DNA of 64,000 nt from Planobispora longispora (GTDB lineage Bacteria > Actinomycetota > Actinomycetes > Streptosporangiales > Streptosporangiaceae), in contig NZ_BOOH01000023.1 in the NCBI RefSeq assembly GCF_016863135.1, positions 124,001 to 188,000 on the forward strand, in the 5' to 3' direction. The position numbers and the translations under genes are program-made. Of this stretch, positions 41,948 to 51,037 are shown piece after piece. How positions within the stretch are numbered: position 1 is the stretch's first letter; every line of letters starts with the position of its first letter. The notes under the pieces were generated by a model. The model had not been told where the DNA came from. It did not search any database and saw nothing but the letters and a program-made list of their open reading frames with translations.

Positions 41948-42838
41948 ATGGGAAAGGAACTGGGAAAACCGCGATTACTCGGGGGCCGTTACCGGCTGAT
42001 GTCGCCGCTGAGCAGGGACAGCGCGGGCATCATGTGGCGGGCGCACGATCTGCGGCTGCGCAGGGATGTTTCGATCAAGGAGGTCCAGCCGCCGTTCCGG
42101 GGCAACGGCGCCGATCTGGGCCACGCGCGGCGGCGCGCGCTGCGTGAGGCGCGTTCGGCGGGGCGGCTGAGCCATCCGGCGGTGATCTCGGTGCACGACC
42201 TGCTGGAAGAGCGGGGCCGCCTGTGGATCGTGATGGAGATGCTGGAGGCGCTCACCCTGCGGGAGACCGTCGAGCACCTCGGGCACCTGCCGATCCGCTG
42301 GACGGCGTGGATCGGCTTCCAGCTGCTCGCGGGGCTGCGGCACGCGCACGGGGCGGGTGTCCTGCACCGGGACATCCATCCCGGGAACATCCTGCTGACG
42401 GGTGAGCGGGTGGTGCTGTCGGGGTTCGGCATCGCCGCGCTGAACGGGGACCCGAGCGTGTCGACGACGATCCCGATCAGTTGCTCCCCGGCGTACGTCG
42501 CGCCGGAGCGGCTGCGGGGCATGCCCGCGAGCCCGGCGGCGGATCTGTGGTCGTTCGGGGCGAGCCTGTACTTCGCGGTGGAGGGCCGCGCGCCCTATCC
42601 GGAGTCGGACGGGCTGTCGGCGCTGGAGAGGGTGACGGGCGGGGAGCCGGACCCCCCGGTCAGGGCCGGGCCGCTCCTGCAGGTTCTGGAAGGGCTGCTG
42701 CGGCGCGATCCGGGCGGGCGCGTCATCGCCGACCACGCGGCGCGCCTGCTGTCGCAGGTGCTCCGGACGGAAGGGGTGGTGGTCGGCCCACCCCAGCTCC
42801 CGGTGACACGGCTGCCGCCGGACGCCTTCACGGTGTAG
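41948..42838 (+). CDS. Probable pseudokinase paralogous to the upstream Ser/Thr kinase
   Basis: The protein has 296 residues and aligns along its length with the kinase at 40925. The fold markers WRAHD, IVMEMLEALTL, GLRHAHGAGV and WSFGASLYFAVEGRAPY are kept. The Gly loop reads LSRDSAG with two of three Gly lost (Ser22, Asp24), the catalytic loop reads H140-R-D142-I-H144-P-G-N147 with His for Lys, and the DFG motif reads G159-F-G161, so the magnesium-binding Asp is missing. The ATP Lys44 remains. This pattern suggests a catalytically dead or very weak kinase that may bind nucleotide and regulate the neighbouring kinase. ATG at 41948 is taken; the C-terminal 30 residues are Pro/Val-rich. The gene ends 84 bp before the GGDEF-EAL gene. 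Confidence 0.88.
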   Translation: MGKELGKPRLLGGRYRLMSPLSRDSAGIMWRAHDLRLRRDVSIKEVQPPFRGNGADLGHARRRALREARSAGRLSHPAVISVHDLLEERGRLWIVMEMLEALTLRETVEHLGHLPIRWTAWIGFQLLAGLRHAHGAGVLHRDIHPGNILLTGERVVLSGFGIAALNGDPSVSTTIPISCSPAYVAPERLRGMPASPAADLWSFGASLYFAVEGRAPYPESDGLSALERVTGGEPDPPVRAGPLLQVLEGLLRRDPGGRVIADHAARLLSQVLRTEGVVVGPPQLPVTRLPPDAFTV

Positions 42839-42922
42839 GCCGACGGGTAATCCCTCAAGACCGGCTCTCCCCCGCCGATGGGGCACCAGAGGGAAAATCC
42901 GCGTTACGGGGGAAGTCACGGC

Positions 42923-45670
42923 ATGAGAATCGGTCAGCGGGGACGCGCCATGCTGTCATACGCCGCCCTGATCCGCACCTTGACAGAACCGGTCACAGCC
43001 GTTCTCGCGGTGCTCGCGGTGTTCTCCACGGCGTGGTTCGCCCTCAGTTTCGCGCGTCCCCTCGCCCCGCCGATCGTGGCGTGGGTACCGGTGCCGCTCT
43101 CCTTCGGCCTCGCCGCCCTGGCAGCCGAGCGGGTGGCGCGGACCGCCGCCCTGGCCGCGCCGACGCGCCTGTTCTGGCGCCGCCTCGCCGTCGCCCTGGG
43201 CGTCATGACGCTCGCGCTGATCAGCAACGGCCACGACGCCCTGTCCGGTCCCGGCGCACCGCACCAGCAGGTCGAGCCGCTGACCATCCTGATGTACCTC
43301 GCCGGTCTCATGGTCGCGCTCTGGGCCCTGCTGCGGCTGCCCGGCGCCCCGCGTTCGCGCAAGGTGCGGCTGACCCTCGGCCTCGACTCGGGTGTCGTCA
43401 TGCTGGCCGGCGGGCTGTTCGTGGGCTACTTCACGGTGTACGGCTCGCCGGAGGCGCTCTCCGCCACCGGCTCGGCCTGGTGGGCCCTGACGGTCATCAC
43501 GCTGGGCTTCCTCACGATCCTGGCCGTGGTCAAGCTGGCGCTGTCGGGCAACGGCACGCTGGACCGCGGCGCCCTGTCGGTCCTGGGGCTGGCGGCCCTC
43601 GCCGGCGCGCTGGGCGGCGCTCTCATGCCTGTGATCCAGTCCAAGCCCTACCTTCACGTCGGGCACGTCAGCGTCCCCGCCGCCGCGTTCCTCGCCGCCG
43701 TCTCGGCCGGGCTGCAGCGGCGGACCGGGACGGCGCAGGTCCCCCTCCCCCGGCCGCGGCGGCCGTTCAGCCTGCTGCCGTACGCCGCGATCGTGGCGAC
43801 GGACGCCCTGCTGCTGTTCGCGACCCGGTCGGCGAGCTCGCAGATCCGCCTGGTGGTGATCGGCACGATCGCCCTCACCGCGCTGGTCGTGATGCGCCAG
43901 ATCGCCGCCTTCTACGACAACGCCAACCTGCTGGCCCGGCTGGACGCGAGCATGCTGGAGGTGAGCCGGCACGAGCAGCGGTTCCGGTCGCTGGTGCAGA
44001 ACTCCTCCGACGTCATCACGATCAACGACGTGGACGGGAAGTACGTCTACATCAGCCCGAGCGTCGAGGCCATTCTCGGCATCTCGGTCCGCCAGTGGCT
44101 GGGCCGTCCGGTGCACGACTTCGTCCACCCGGACGACCGGGACGCCCTCATGGAGATGAGCCACAGGCTCCGGGAGCGTCCCGGCGTCACGGCCACCTGC
44201 CAGGTCCGCATGCGCCACGCGGACGGCGGCTGGCGCTGGGCCGAGGTCGTGAGCACGAACCGGATGGACGACCCCACCGTCCGCGGCATCGTGAGCAACA
44301 CCCGCGACATCACCGAGACCAAGCGTTTCCAGGACGAGCTCGCCCATCAGGCCACCCACGACGCCCTGACCCTGCTGGCCAACCGGACCCTCTTCACCGA
44401 GCAGGCGTCGGGCGCGCTGTCCGCCGGGGGCGGCGTCTCGCTGGCGCTGATCGATCTCGACGACTTCAAGACGATCAACGACCGGCTGGGGCACGCGGTG
44501 GGCGACGCCGTCCTGGTGGCCGTGGCCGGCCGGCTGCGGAAGTGCGCCCGGCCGGGTGACTCGGTCGCCCGGCTGGGCGGCGACGAGTTCGCCGTACTGC
44601 TGCGGGACGTCACCCCGAAGCAGGCGGACCGGATCGTCGAGCAGATCATCACGGTGCTCGGCGCCCCCGTCAACGTGGAGGGGCACGACCTGCTCGTGCA
44701 GGCCAGCATCGGTCTGGTGGACGGCGAGCCGGGCATGGGCTCCAGCGAGCTGCTGCGCCGCGCCGACGTCGCCATGTACGCCGCCAAGGAGCAGGGCCGC
44801 AGCCGCTGCGTGCGCTACGCCGCGGAGATGGACCTGCGGGCGATCGAGTACGCCCAGCTCGGGGCCGAGCTGCGGCGGGCCGTGGACTCGGGCGAGCTGT
44901 TCCTGATGTACCAGCCGGTCGTCACGCTGCCGGCCGGCGAGGTGTCGGCGGTGGAGGCGCTGGTGCGCTGGCAGCACCCGGAGCGCGGGCTGGTCTCCCC
45001 GGCGGAGTTCGTCCCGGTCGCGGAGCGCAACGGGACGATCGTCCAGCTCGGCGCCTGGGTGCTGCGGGAGGCGTGCCGGCAGATGGTCGAGTGGCGGCAG
45101 ACGTACGGCGACGCCGCGCCCTCCCGGGTGGGGGTGAACGTCTCGGCCCGCCAGCTGCGGGAGCCGGGGTTCGCCCAGACCGTCGCGGACGTGCTGCACG
45201 AGACCGGGCTGGGGCCGGGCGACCTGCTGGTGGAGATCACCGAGACCGCCGTGTTCGACGGCGGGCCCGCCCTGGAGGCCGTGCACGCCCTGCGCGAGCT
45301 CGGCGTCAGCGTCGCCCTCGACGACTTCGGCACCGGCCACTCCTCGCTCGGCCTGCTGCGCACCTGCCCGGTGGACGTGCTGAAGGTGGACAAATCCTTC
45401 GTCGACGGCGTGACCGGCACGGTCGAGCAGGCGGCGATCGCCACCTCGCTGGCGCACATCGCCCAGGCGCTGCGGCTGCGGGCGGTGGCCGAGGGCGTGG
45501 AGACCGCGGCCCAGGCCAAGCGGCTGTACCAGCTGGGCTACCGACTGGCCCAGGGCTTCCACTTCGCCCGGCCGCTCTCCCCCGAGGACGTCGGCTCCCG
45601 CCTGTCCGCCCGCGCGGACGCGGAGAAGGAGTCTCCCGACTCCTGGGACCCGCCCGCCCTGGCCAGCTGA
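42923..45670 (+). CDS. Membrane PAS-GGDEF-EAL cyclic di-GMP enzyme
   Basis: The protein has 915 residues. About eight to nine membrane segments (residues 10-300, MASE-like) precede a PAS domain (about 325-440, FRSLVQNSSDVITINDVDGKY cited as landmark), a GGDEF domain with intact GGDEF near residue 552 and an RPGD inhibitory site five residues before it, and an EAL domain with AVEALVRW (about 677), VNVSARQL, VEITETAVF, LDDFGTGHSSL and LKVDKSF. All residues for diguanylate cyclase and phosphodiesterase activity are there, so it could both make and break cyclic di-GMP, with input from the membrane and PAS parts. In streptomycetes c-di-GMP controls BldD and development. ATG at 42923 has GGGGGAAG upstream. 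Confidence 0.93.
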   Translation: MRIGQRGRAMLSYAALIRTLTEPVTAVLAVLAVFSTAWFALSFARPLAPPIVAWVPVPLSFGLAALAAERVARTAALAAPTRLFWRRLAVALGVMTLALISNGHDALSGPGAPHQQVEPLTILMYLAGLMVALWALLRLPGAPRSRKVRLTLGLDSGVVMLAGGLFVGYFTVYGSPEALSATGSAWWALTVITLGFLTILAVVKLALSGNGTLDRGALSVLGLAALAGALGGALMPVIQSKPYLHVGHVSVPAAAFLAAVSAGLQRRTGTAQVPLPRPRRPFSLLPYAAIVATDALLLFATRSASSQIRLVVIGTIALTALVVMRQIAAFYDNANLLARLDASMLEVSRHEQRFRSLVQNSSDVITINDVDGKYVYISPSVEAILGISVRQWLGRPVHDFVHPDDRDALMEMSHRLRERPGVTATCQVRMRHADGGWRWAEVVSTNRMDDPTVRGIVSNTRDITETKRFQDELAHQATHDALTLLANRTLFTEQASGALSAGGGVSLALIDLDDFKTINDRLGHAVGDAVLVAVAGRLRKCARPGDSVARLGGDEFAVLLRDVTPKQADRIVEQIITVLGAPVNVEGHDLLVQASIGLVDGEPGMGSSELLRRADVAMYAAKEQGRSRCVRYAAEMDLRAIEYAQLGAELRRAVDSGELFLMYQPVVTLPAGEVSAVEALVRWQHPERGLVSPAEFVPVAERNGTIVQLGAWVLREACRQMVEWRQTYGDAAPSRVGVNVSARQLREPGFAQTVADVLHETGLGPGDLLVEITETAVFDGGPALEAVHALRELGVSVALDDFGTGHSSLGLLRTCPVDVLKVDKSFVDGVTGTVEQAAIATSLAHIAQALRLRAVAEGVETAAQAKRLYQLGYRLAQGFHFARPLSPEDVGSRLSARADAEKESPDSWDPPALAS

Positions 45671-45689
45671 GCACGGACGGCCTCGCCCC

Positions 45690-45732
45690 GGCCCGCGGAC
45701 GCGCCCTTCTCCGGAGGGGCGCCCCGCGGGCC
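45690..45732. terminator. Composite hairpin between convergent GGDEF-EAL and cobB genes
   Basis: GGCCCGCGG (45690-45698) pairs with CCGCGGGCC (45724-45732), and an inner GCGCCC (45701-45706) pairs with GGGCGC (45717-45722). The stem probably ends both transcripts. Confidence 0.65.
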
Positions 45733-45772
45733 GCGGCCTTCCCGGGGGATGCGCCGGGGTGCGGCGGGGCCG

Positions 45773-47122
45773 CTAAGGTACGGCCCGGCGCCGGCACTCC
45801 CCGGCGAACCGGGCGGCCAGGTGCGGCTCGCCCGCCCAGTGCAGGTGGAGGTAGGAGGCGGCGACCCGGTCGTCGGCGAACCCGTCGGCCCCGTCCCGCC
45901 AGCGGAACAGCGGCCGGTCGGGCGCGGGGCGCACGGCGGTGCGGTGGAACTCGTGCCCGCGGTACCGTTCCCCGTTCCTGGTGAGCACGGAGTCCCGGAC
46001 GGCCACCGCGTCGCGGTAGCCGAGGGTGAGCGTGCCGGTCATCTCGGCCTCGGCGGCGACGATCCCGCACATCGGCAGGCCGTCCAGCGAGCGCGCCAGG
46101 TACAGCAGTCCCGCGCACTCGGCCGCGATCGGCCCGCCGAACGCGGCGATCTCCTTGCGCAGCGGCTCGTTGGCGGCCAGGTCGGCCGCGTAGACCTCCG
46201 GGAAGCCGCCGCCGATGATGATCCCCCGGGTTCCGGCGGGCAGGGCCTCGTCGGTGAGCGGGTCGAAGGCGGCGAGCTCGGCCCCGGCCGCGGCCAGCAG
46301 CTCGGCCTGCTCGGTGTAGCCGAAGGTGAAGGCCCGCCCGGCGGCGACGGCGATCGTGGTCCCGTCCCGCGCGGAGCCCCGCGCGGCGACGGCGGACGCC
46401 GGGTCCCAGGGGCGGGCGGCCAGGGGCGGGGCCGTGCGCGCCAGCCGTACGACCGCCTCCAGGTCGCAGGAGGCGGCGACGAGCGCCTCGGCGGCCTCCA
46501 TCGCCTCGCCCGCCGGGGTGCGGCGCTCGGCGGCGGGGACCAGGCCGAGGTGGCGGGAGGGCGTGGCGACGGCGTCGCTGCGGCGGATCGCGCCCAGGAC
46601 GGGGACGCCGCTCTCGGCGAGGGCCTCGCGCAGCAGGTTCTCGTGCCGTTCGGAGCCGACCCGGTTGAGGATGACCCCGCCGAACCTGAGCCGGGTGTCG
46701 TAGGAGGCGAAGCCGTGGACCAGGGCCGCCACCGAGCGGCTCTGCCTGGCCGCGTCGACGACCAGGACGACCGGGGCGTCCAGCAGCCGGGCCACGTGCG
46801 CGGTGGAGGCGAACTCCCCGGCGCCCGCGCCGTCGTACAGGCCCATCACGCCTTCGACGACGGCGATGTCCGCCCCGGCCGCCCCGTGCAGGAAGAGCGG
46901 CGCGACGAGGTCCTCCCCGGTCAGCCAGGGGTCGAGGTTGCGCCCGGGGCGCCCGGTGGCCAGGGCGTGGTACCCGGGGTCGATGTAGTCGGGCCCGACC
47001 TTGTGCGCGGAGACGGCGAGCCCGCGGCGGGTCAGGGCGGCCATGAGGCCGGTCGCGACCGTGGTCTTCCCCGCGCCCGACGCGGGCGCTGCGATCACCA
47101 GCCTCGGCGTCCCGACGTTCAT
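45773..47122 (-). CDS. cobB: Cobyrinate a,c-diamide synthase
   Basis: The protein has 449 residues. It starts MNVGTPRLVIAAPASGAGKTT with an ATP-binding P-loop of the CobB/CbiA/CobQ group, followed by the synthetase domain with KVGPDYIDPGYHALATGRPGRNLDPWL (cited in part) and a C-terminal class I glutamine amidotransferase-like domain with the Cys nucleophile region AAECAGLLYLA and GYRDAVAV. CobB amidates the a and c side chains of (hydrogeno)cobyrinic acid using Gln and ATP. It is the last gene of the riboswitch-led minus-strand operon. ATG at 47122 gives the family N-terminus. It is 237 bp after cobO, with short direct repeats in between. All domain landmarks are present. Confidence 0.94.
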   Translation of the reverse strand: MNVGTPRLVIAAPASGAGKTTVATGLMAALTRRGLAVSAHKVGPDYIDPGYHALATGRPGRNLDPWLTGEDLVAPLFLHGAAGADIAVVEGVMGLYDGAGAGEFASTAHVARLLDAPVVLVVDAARQSRSVAALVHGFASYDTRLRFGGVILNRVGSERHENLLREALAESGVPVLGAIRRSDAVATPSRHLGLVPAAERRTPAGEAMEAAEALVAASCDLEAVVRLARTAPPLAARPWDPASAVAARGSARDGTTIAVAAGRAFTFGYTEQAELLAAAGAELAAFDPLTDEALPAGTRGIIIGGGFPEVYAADLAANEPLRKEIAAFGGPIAAECAGLLYLARSLDGLPMCGIVAAEAEMTGTLTLGYRDAVAVRDSVLTRNGERYRGHEFHRTAVRPAPDRPLFRWRDGADGFADDRVAASYLHLHWAGEPHLAARFAGECRRRAVP

Positions 47123-47176
47123 CCGCCCATCCCTTCCACGCCACTCACCGCAACCACTCCGCACTCACACCCCGCT

Positions 47177-47260
47177 GCCGGTGACCACCCGCACTCAGCC
47201 CGCACCGGCTCACACTCACCCGACCACCCCACGCCCGTCTCCCCGCCGGTGACCACCCGC
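47177..47260. repeat. 16-bp direct repeat in the cobO-cobB gap
   Basis: GCCGGTGACCACCCGC occurs at 47177-47192 and 47245-47260, within a C/A-rich stretch of related short repeats. No gene is seen in the 236-bp gap. Confidence 0.7.
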
Positions 47261-47358
47261 GCCGCACCCGCCCAGTCAGGTGCGCACACTTCCCGGCGCC
47301 GGTACGGCGAGGCGGGGTGCGGGCGTCTCCGGCGCCGCCGTACGGCGCGCACGCCGGA

Positions 47359-47961
47359 TCACCACTCGATGCCCTTCTGGCCCTTCTGCCCGGCGTCCAT
47401 GGGGTGCTTCACCTTTCCCATCTCGGTGACGAGGTCGGCGGTCTCGATCAGGCGCGGATGGGCGTCCCGGCCGGTGATGACGACGTGCTGGCCGCCCGGG
47501 CGCGCCGCCAGGGCCGCGACCACGTCCTCGACGTCGATCCAGCCCCACTTCACCGGGTAGGTGAACTCGTCCAGCACGTACAGGCGGAAGGTCTCGGCGG
47601 CCAGGTCGCGTTTGATCTGCTCCCAGCCCTCGCGGGCGTCGGCGGCGTGGTCGGCCTCGCTGCCGGGCCGCTGGATCCACGACCAGCCCTCCCCCATCTT
47701 GTGCCAGGAGACCGGCCCGCCCTCCCCCGACGCGCCGAGGACCCGCAGCGCGCGCTCCTCGCCGACCCGCCACTTGGCGGACTTGACGAACTGGAACACC
47801 CCGATCGGCCACCCCTGGTTCCAGGCCCGCATGGCCAGGCCGAAGGCCGCGGTGGACTTCCCCTTGCCGGGCCCGGTGTGGACCATCACCAGCGGCCGGG
47901 TACGGCGCTGCCGGGTGGTCAGGCCGTCATCGGGCACGCTGGCCGGTTTTCCCTGGGGCAT
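47359..47961 (-). CDS. cobO: Cob(I)yrinic acid a,c-diamide adenosyltransferase
   Basis: The protein has 200 residues of the CobO/BtuR/CobA type. It carries the P-loop HTGPGKGKSTAAFG near residue 30, QFVKSAKWRVGEE, and the C-terminal EFTYPVKWGWIDVEDVV and GRDAHPRLIETADLVTEM typical of the family. It transfers the adenosyl group from ATP to the cobalt of the corrin ring. It lies between the chelatase and cobB genes on one strand, consistent with late cobalamin synthesis. The ATG at 47961 starts MPQGKPASVPDDG, typical for actinobacterial CobO. The enzyme looks complete. Confidence 0.95.
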   Translation of the reverse strand: MPQGKPASVPDDGLTTRQRRTRPLVMVHTGPGKGKSTAAFGLAMRAWNQGWPIGVFQFVKSAKWRVGEERALRVLGASGEGGPVSWHKMGEGWSWIQRPGSEADHAADAREGWEQIKRDLAAETFRLYVLDEFTYPVKWGWIDVEDVVAALAARPGGQHVVITGRDAHPRLIETADLVTEMGKVKHPMDAGQKGQKGIEW

Positions 47962-48002
47962 GTCACGCCTTTCCTGTGCTCACAGCTGCTCGTGTCGTAC
48001 GG

Positions 48003-50426
48003 TCACGCGGCGGTCCGCTGCCGGATCATCCCGGCGAGGTCGGTGAGGTCGTCCAGGCGCACGGTCTCGGCGCCCATCCGGCGGGCCAGGGAGGCGGCGA
48101 GGCCGAGGCGGACGTAGCCGCTCTCGCAGTCCACGACCACGCTCGTCACCCCGGCCAGCAGCGCCGCCGCGCGGTGCGACTCCTCGACGGTGCCGGAGGT
48201 GGCCCGGCCGTCGGTGACCAGGACCAGCAGCGGCCGCCGGGACGGGTCGCGCAGCCGTTCCACCCGGAGCGCCTCCGCGGCGCGCAGGAGCCCGGCGGCC
48301 AGCGGGGTGCGCCCGCCGGTGGGCAGCTCGCGCAGCCGGGCGGCGCCCGCCTCGACGGAGGAGGTGGGCGGCAGCACGAGATCGGCGCGGGAGCCGCGGA
48401 AGGTGATGAGGCCGACCTTGTCGCGGCGCTGGTAGGCGTCGAGCAGGAGGCTGAGCACGGCAGCCTTGACGGCGCTCATGCGCTTGCGGGCGGCCATGGA
48501 CCCGCTGGCGTCGACGACGAGGAGCACCAGGTTGCCCTCGCGGCCCTCCCGGACGGCCTCGCGCAGGTCGTCGCGGCGCAACAGCAGCCCGGGGCCGCTC
48601 CTGCCGCGTTCCCGCTGGTACGGCGCCGCGGCGAGGACGGTGGCCGTCAGGTGGACCGAGGCCGGGCGCCCGCCGGGGACGCGGGCCCCGGTGGTGCGGC
48701 CGAGCGGGGTCCTGGCCCGGGATCGGCGGCCGGGGGCTCCGGCGCCGACCCCGGGGACGGTGAACACCCGGGCCGGGCGGAGCCGGCCGGGCGCCTCGAC
48801 CCGCTCACCGTCCCCGCCCTCGGCCCCCGGCCCCGGATCCGCCGCGCCCCCGGCGGGCGGGTGACCGTACGGGCCGCCGGACCGATCCTCCGGGGCCCGG
48901 GGGTCATCAGGCCCACCGTGCCCGCCCGATGCGTGGCCGTGCGGACCGCCGGACCGGCCCTCCGGGTCCCGGGGATCATCAGCTCCGTCACCGCCCTCGG
49001 CCCCCGGCCCCGGATCCGCCGCGTCCCCGGCGGGCGGGTGACCGTACTCGCCGGATGCTGGGTCGCGTGGATCGCCGCAGGAAGGGGGGGCGTCCCCGGG
49101 GCCGCCGCTCTCGGGGCCGCCGCTCTCGGGGCCGCCGCCGTCGGGGTCGTCGTCCTCGGGATCGTCGTCCTCGGGATCGTCGGGGATCCGGGCGAGGAGG
49201 GCGTCGAGTCTCGCCTCGTCCAGGCCGGGGGCGTCGAAGGGGTCGCGGCGGCGGCGGTGCGGGAGGGCGAGCCTGGCGGCCTCGCGGACGTCCTCGGCGG
49301 TGACCCTGCTCCGCCCCCGCCAGGCGGCGTGCGCGATGGCGGCGTTGGCGGTGACCAGGTCGGCGCGGAGACCGTCCACGTCGAACCCCGCGCAGACCGT
49401 GGCGATCCGCCGCAGCGCGGAGTCCGGCAGGACCACCTCCGCGACGCGGGCCCGCGCCTCGGCGATCCGGGCGGCCAGCTCCGCCTCCCGGCCGGCCCAG
49501 GCCGCGGCGAAGGCGGCCGGATCCGTCTCGAAGGTCAGCCTGCGCCGGACCACCTCGGCCCGCTCGCCCGGCTCCCGCGAGGCCCTGACCTCGACGGTGA
49601 GGCCGAACCGGTCGAGGAGCTGCGGGCGCAGCTCGCCCTCCTCGGGGTTCATGGTGCCCACCAGGAGGAACCGGGCGGCGTGCCGTACCGAGACGCCTTC
49701 CCGCTCGACGTAGCAGGTGCCGAGCGCGGCCGCGTCCAGGAGCAGGTCGACGAGGTGGTCGTGGAGGAGGTTGACCTCGTCGACGTACAGGACCCCGCGG
49801 TGGGCCGCCGCGAGGAGGCCGGGTTCGAAGGCTTTCACGCCCTCGGTCAGGGCGCGCTCGATGTCCAGGGAGCCCGCCAGGCGGTCCTCGGAGGCGCCGA
49901 CCGGGAGCTCGACCAGGCGGGCGGGGCGCGAGGACCCCGCCCCGACGCCCCCGCCGATCGCGGCTCCGCCGTCCGCCTCGGTGGGGTGCGGCCCGTCGGG
50001 GCAGCCGGGGTCGGGCGCGGCCGGGTCGCAGGAGAAACGGCAGCCGGGGACGACCGCGACGGGCGGCAGGAGCGCGGCGAGCGCGCGCACGACGGTGGAC
50101 TTGGCGGTGCCCTTCTCACCGCGGACGAGCACGCCGCCGACGCGGGGCGAGACGGCGTTGAGGATCAGGGCGAGCTTGAGGTCCGCGAGCCCCACGACCG
50201 CGGTGAAGGGGTAGCGCGGCGCCTCCCGCGCCGCCGGAACCGCCGCCGGGGACGGCGTCAGGACCACCGGGGAGGTGCCGGGCGCCGCCGGGGATGTCCG
50301 CCGAGCCGCTTCCGAGGCCCCTTCCCGGATGTCTGCCGAGGTCCCTCCCCGGGGCCCTGCCGGGATCTCCGCTGGGGTCTCTGTCGAGGTGTCGGGCACC
50401 GTCGGTGTCTCCTTGTGGTTCGTCAT
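48003..50426 (-). CDS. ChlI/ChlD-type (AAA+ and VWA) metal chelatase subunit, probably cobaltochelatase
   Basis: The protein has 807 residues. After a Pro/Thr-rich N-terminal 60 residues an AAA+ domain begins ([19 protein letters not shown]; Walker [24 protein letters not shown] Walker B region), then an acidic Pro/Gly-rich linker of about 150 residues, then a von Willebrand A domain with the metal site [16 protein letters not shown]. This is a fusion of BchI/ChlI- and BchD/ChlD-like parts, used in actinobacteria with CobN to insert cobalt into the corrin ring. No CobN or magnesium chelatase H gene is in the window. Its ATG overlaps the stop of the phosphatase gene in ATGA. The linker contains a direct repeat of 56 bp (48815-48870 and 48992-49047). 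Confidence 0.88.
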   Translation of the reverse strand: MTNHKETPTVPDTSTETPAEIPAGPRGGTSADIREGASEAARRTSPAAPGTSPVVLTPSPAAVPAAREAPRYPFTAVVGLADLKLALILNAVSPRVGGVLVRGEKGTAKSTVVRALAALLPPVAVVPGCRFSCDPAAPDPGCPDGPHPTEADGGAAIGGGVGAGSSRPARLVELPVGASEDRLAGSLDIERALTEGVKAFEPGLLAAAHRGVLYVDEVNLLHDHLVDLLLDAAALGTCYVEREGVSVRHAARFLLVGTMNPEEGELRPQLLDRFGLTVEVRASREPGERAEVVRRRLTFETDPAAFAAAWAGREAELAARIAEARARVAEVVLPDSALRRIATVCAGFDVDGLRADLVTANAAIAHAAWRGRSRVTAEDVREAARLALPHRRRRDPFDAPGLDEARLDALLARIPDDPEDDDPEDDDPDGGGPESGGPESGGPGDAPPSCGDPRDPASGEYGHPPAGDAADPGPGAEGGDGADDPRDPEGRSGGPHGHASGGHGGPDDPRAPEDRSGGPYGHPPAGGAADPGPGAEGGDGERVEAPGRLRPARVFTVPGVGAGAPGRRSRARTPLGRTTGARVPGGRPASVHLTATVLAAAPYQRERGRSGPGLLLRRDDLREAVREGREGNLVLLVVDASGSMAARKRMSAVKAAVLSLLLDAYQRRDKVGLITFRGSRADLVLPPTSSVEAGAARLRELPTGGRTPLAAGLLRAAEALRVERLRDPSRRPLLVLVTDGRATSGTVEESHRAAALLAGVTSVVVDCESGYVRLGLAASLARRMGAETVRLDDLTDLAGMIRQRTAA
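48815..49047 (-). repeat. 56-bp direct repeat coding part of the chelatase linker
   Basis: A 56-bp segment beginning CGCCCTCGGCCCCCGGCCCC occurs at 48815-48870 and 48992-49047, 177 bp (59 codons) apart and in frame, with a single visible difference. It encodes the duplicated linker motif around GHPPAG and [11 protein letters not shown]. Confidence 0.8.
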
Positions 50427-51037
50427 TCGGGGTAGCTCAACCGCCAGCGTCCGCCGCGCCCGGTGAGGGAGACCCGGGCCAGCGGCGCGACGTCGACACG
50501 CCAGAAGGAGCGGGCGGGGGCGCCGAGGGCGTGGACGACGGCGGCGCGGACGACCGCGGGGTGGGTGACCGCGACGGTCCGGCCCGGCCCCGCGGCGGAC
50601 AACCAGCCGTCCACCCTGGCCAGGAGGTCCAGGAGCGGCTCGCCGCCGTGGGGCGCGGCGGCGGGGTCGGAGAGCCAGGCGGCGAGCGCCTCGGGTTCGG
50701 CCGCCTCGACCTCGGCGAGCGTCATGCCGCGCCAGCGGCCGTAGTCGCAGTCGGCGAGCAGCGGATCGGGGTCTCCCGCCGTCTCCAGGCCGAGCGCCCC
50801 GGCGGTCTGGACGCAGCGCCGCTCGGCGGCCCAGGCCACCCGGACGCCGCCGGGTCCGGTCCGCCCCTCCCGGCTCCGTCCCGCCTCCGCCGTCCCCACG
50901 AGGGGGGCCAGGGCGGCGGCCCGGCGCAGGCCGCGCTCGTCGAGCGGCTCGTCTCCGGGGAAGGCGGCCCTGGCGGTCGCCCGGGTCGAGGCGTGGCAGA
51001 CCAGCAGCAGGCGGGTGGTCCCGCCGGACGTCGTCAC
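50423..51037 (-). CDS. Histidine phosphatase-superfamily protein with Cys in place of the first Arg
   Basis: The protein has 204 residues of the phosphoglycerate mutase-like fold. The usual Arg-His-Gly motif appears as [12 protein letters not shown]: the catalytic His15 is kept but Cys14 replaces Arg. The second conserved His is in [12 protein letters not shown], and [16 protein letters not shown] is a typical middle segment. In a cobalamin operon an alpha-ribazole phosphatase role would be natural, but the changed Arg makes this uncertain. GTG at 51037 overlaps the cbtA stop in GTGA, and its own stop overlaps the chelatase start, so it is translationally locked into the operon. An extension upstream in frame lacks support. 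Confidence 0.82.
   Translation of the reverse strand: MTTSGGTTRLLLVCHASTRATARAAFPGDEPLDERGLRRAAALAPLVGTAEAGRSREGRTGPGGVRVAWAAERRCVQTAGALGLETAGDPDPLLADCDYGRWRGMTLAEVEAAEPEALAAWLSDPAAAPHGGEPLLDLLARVDGWLSAAGPGRTVAVTHPAVVRAAVVHALGAPARSFWRVDVAPLARVSLTGRGGRWRLSYPE

Noticed and set aside
41905-42147. 80-codon frame at the pseudokinase start
   Set aside because: It runs in another phase over the pseudokinase N-terminus, which aligns clearly with the upstream kinase.
42956-45562. Long open frame opposite the GGDEF-EAL gene
   Set aside because: The plus-strand frame has complete PAS, GGDEF and EAL motifs; the opposite frame has His/Gly/Arg repeats only.
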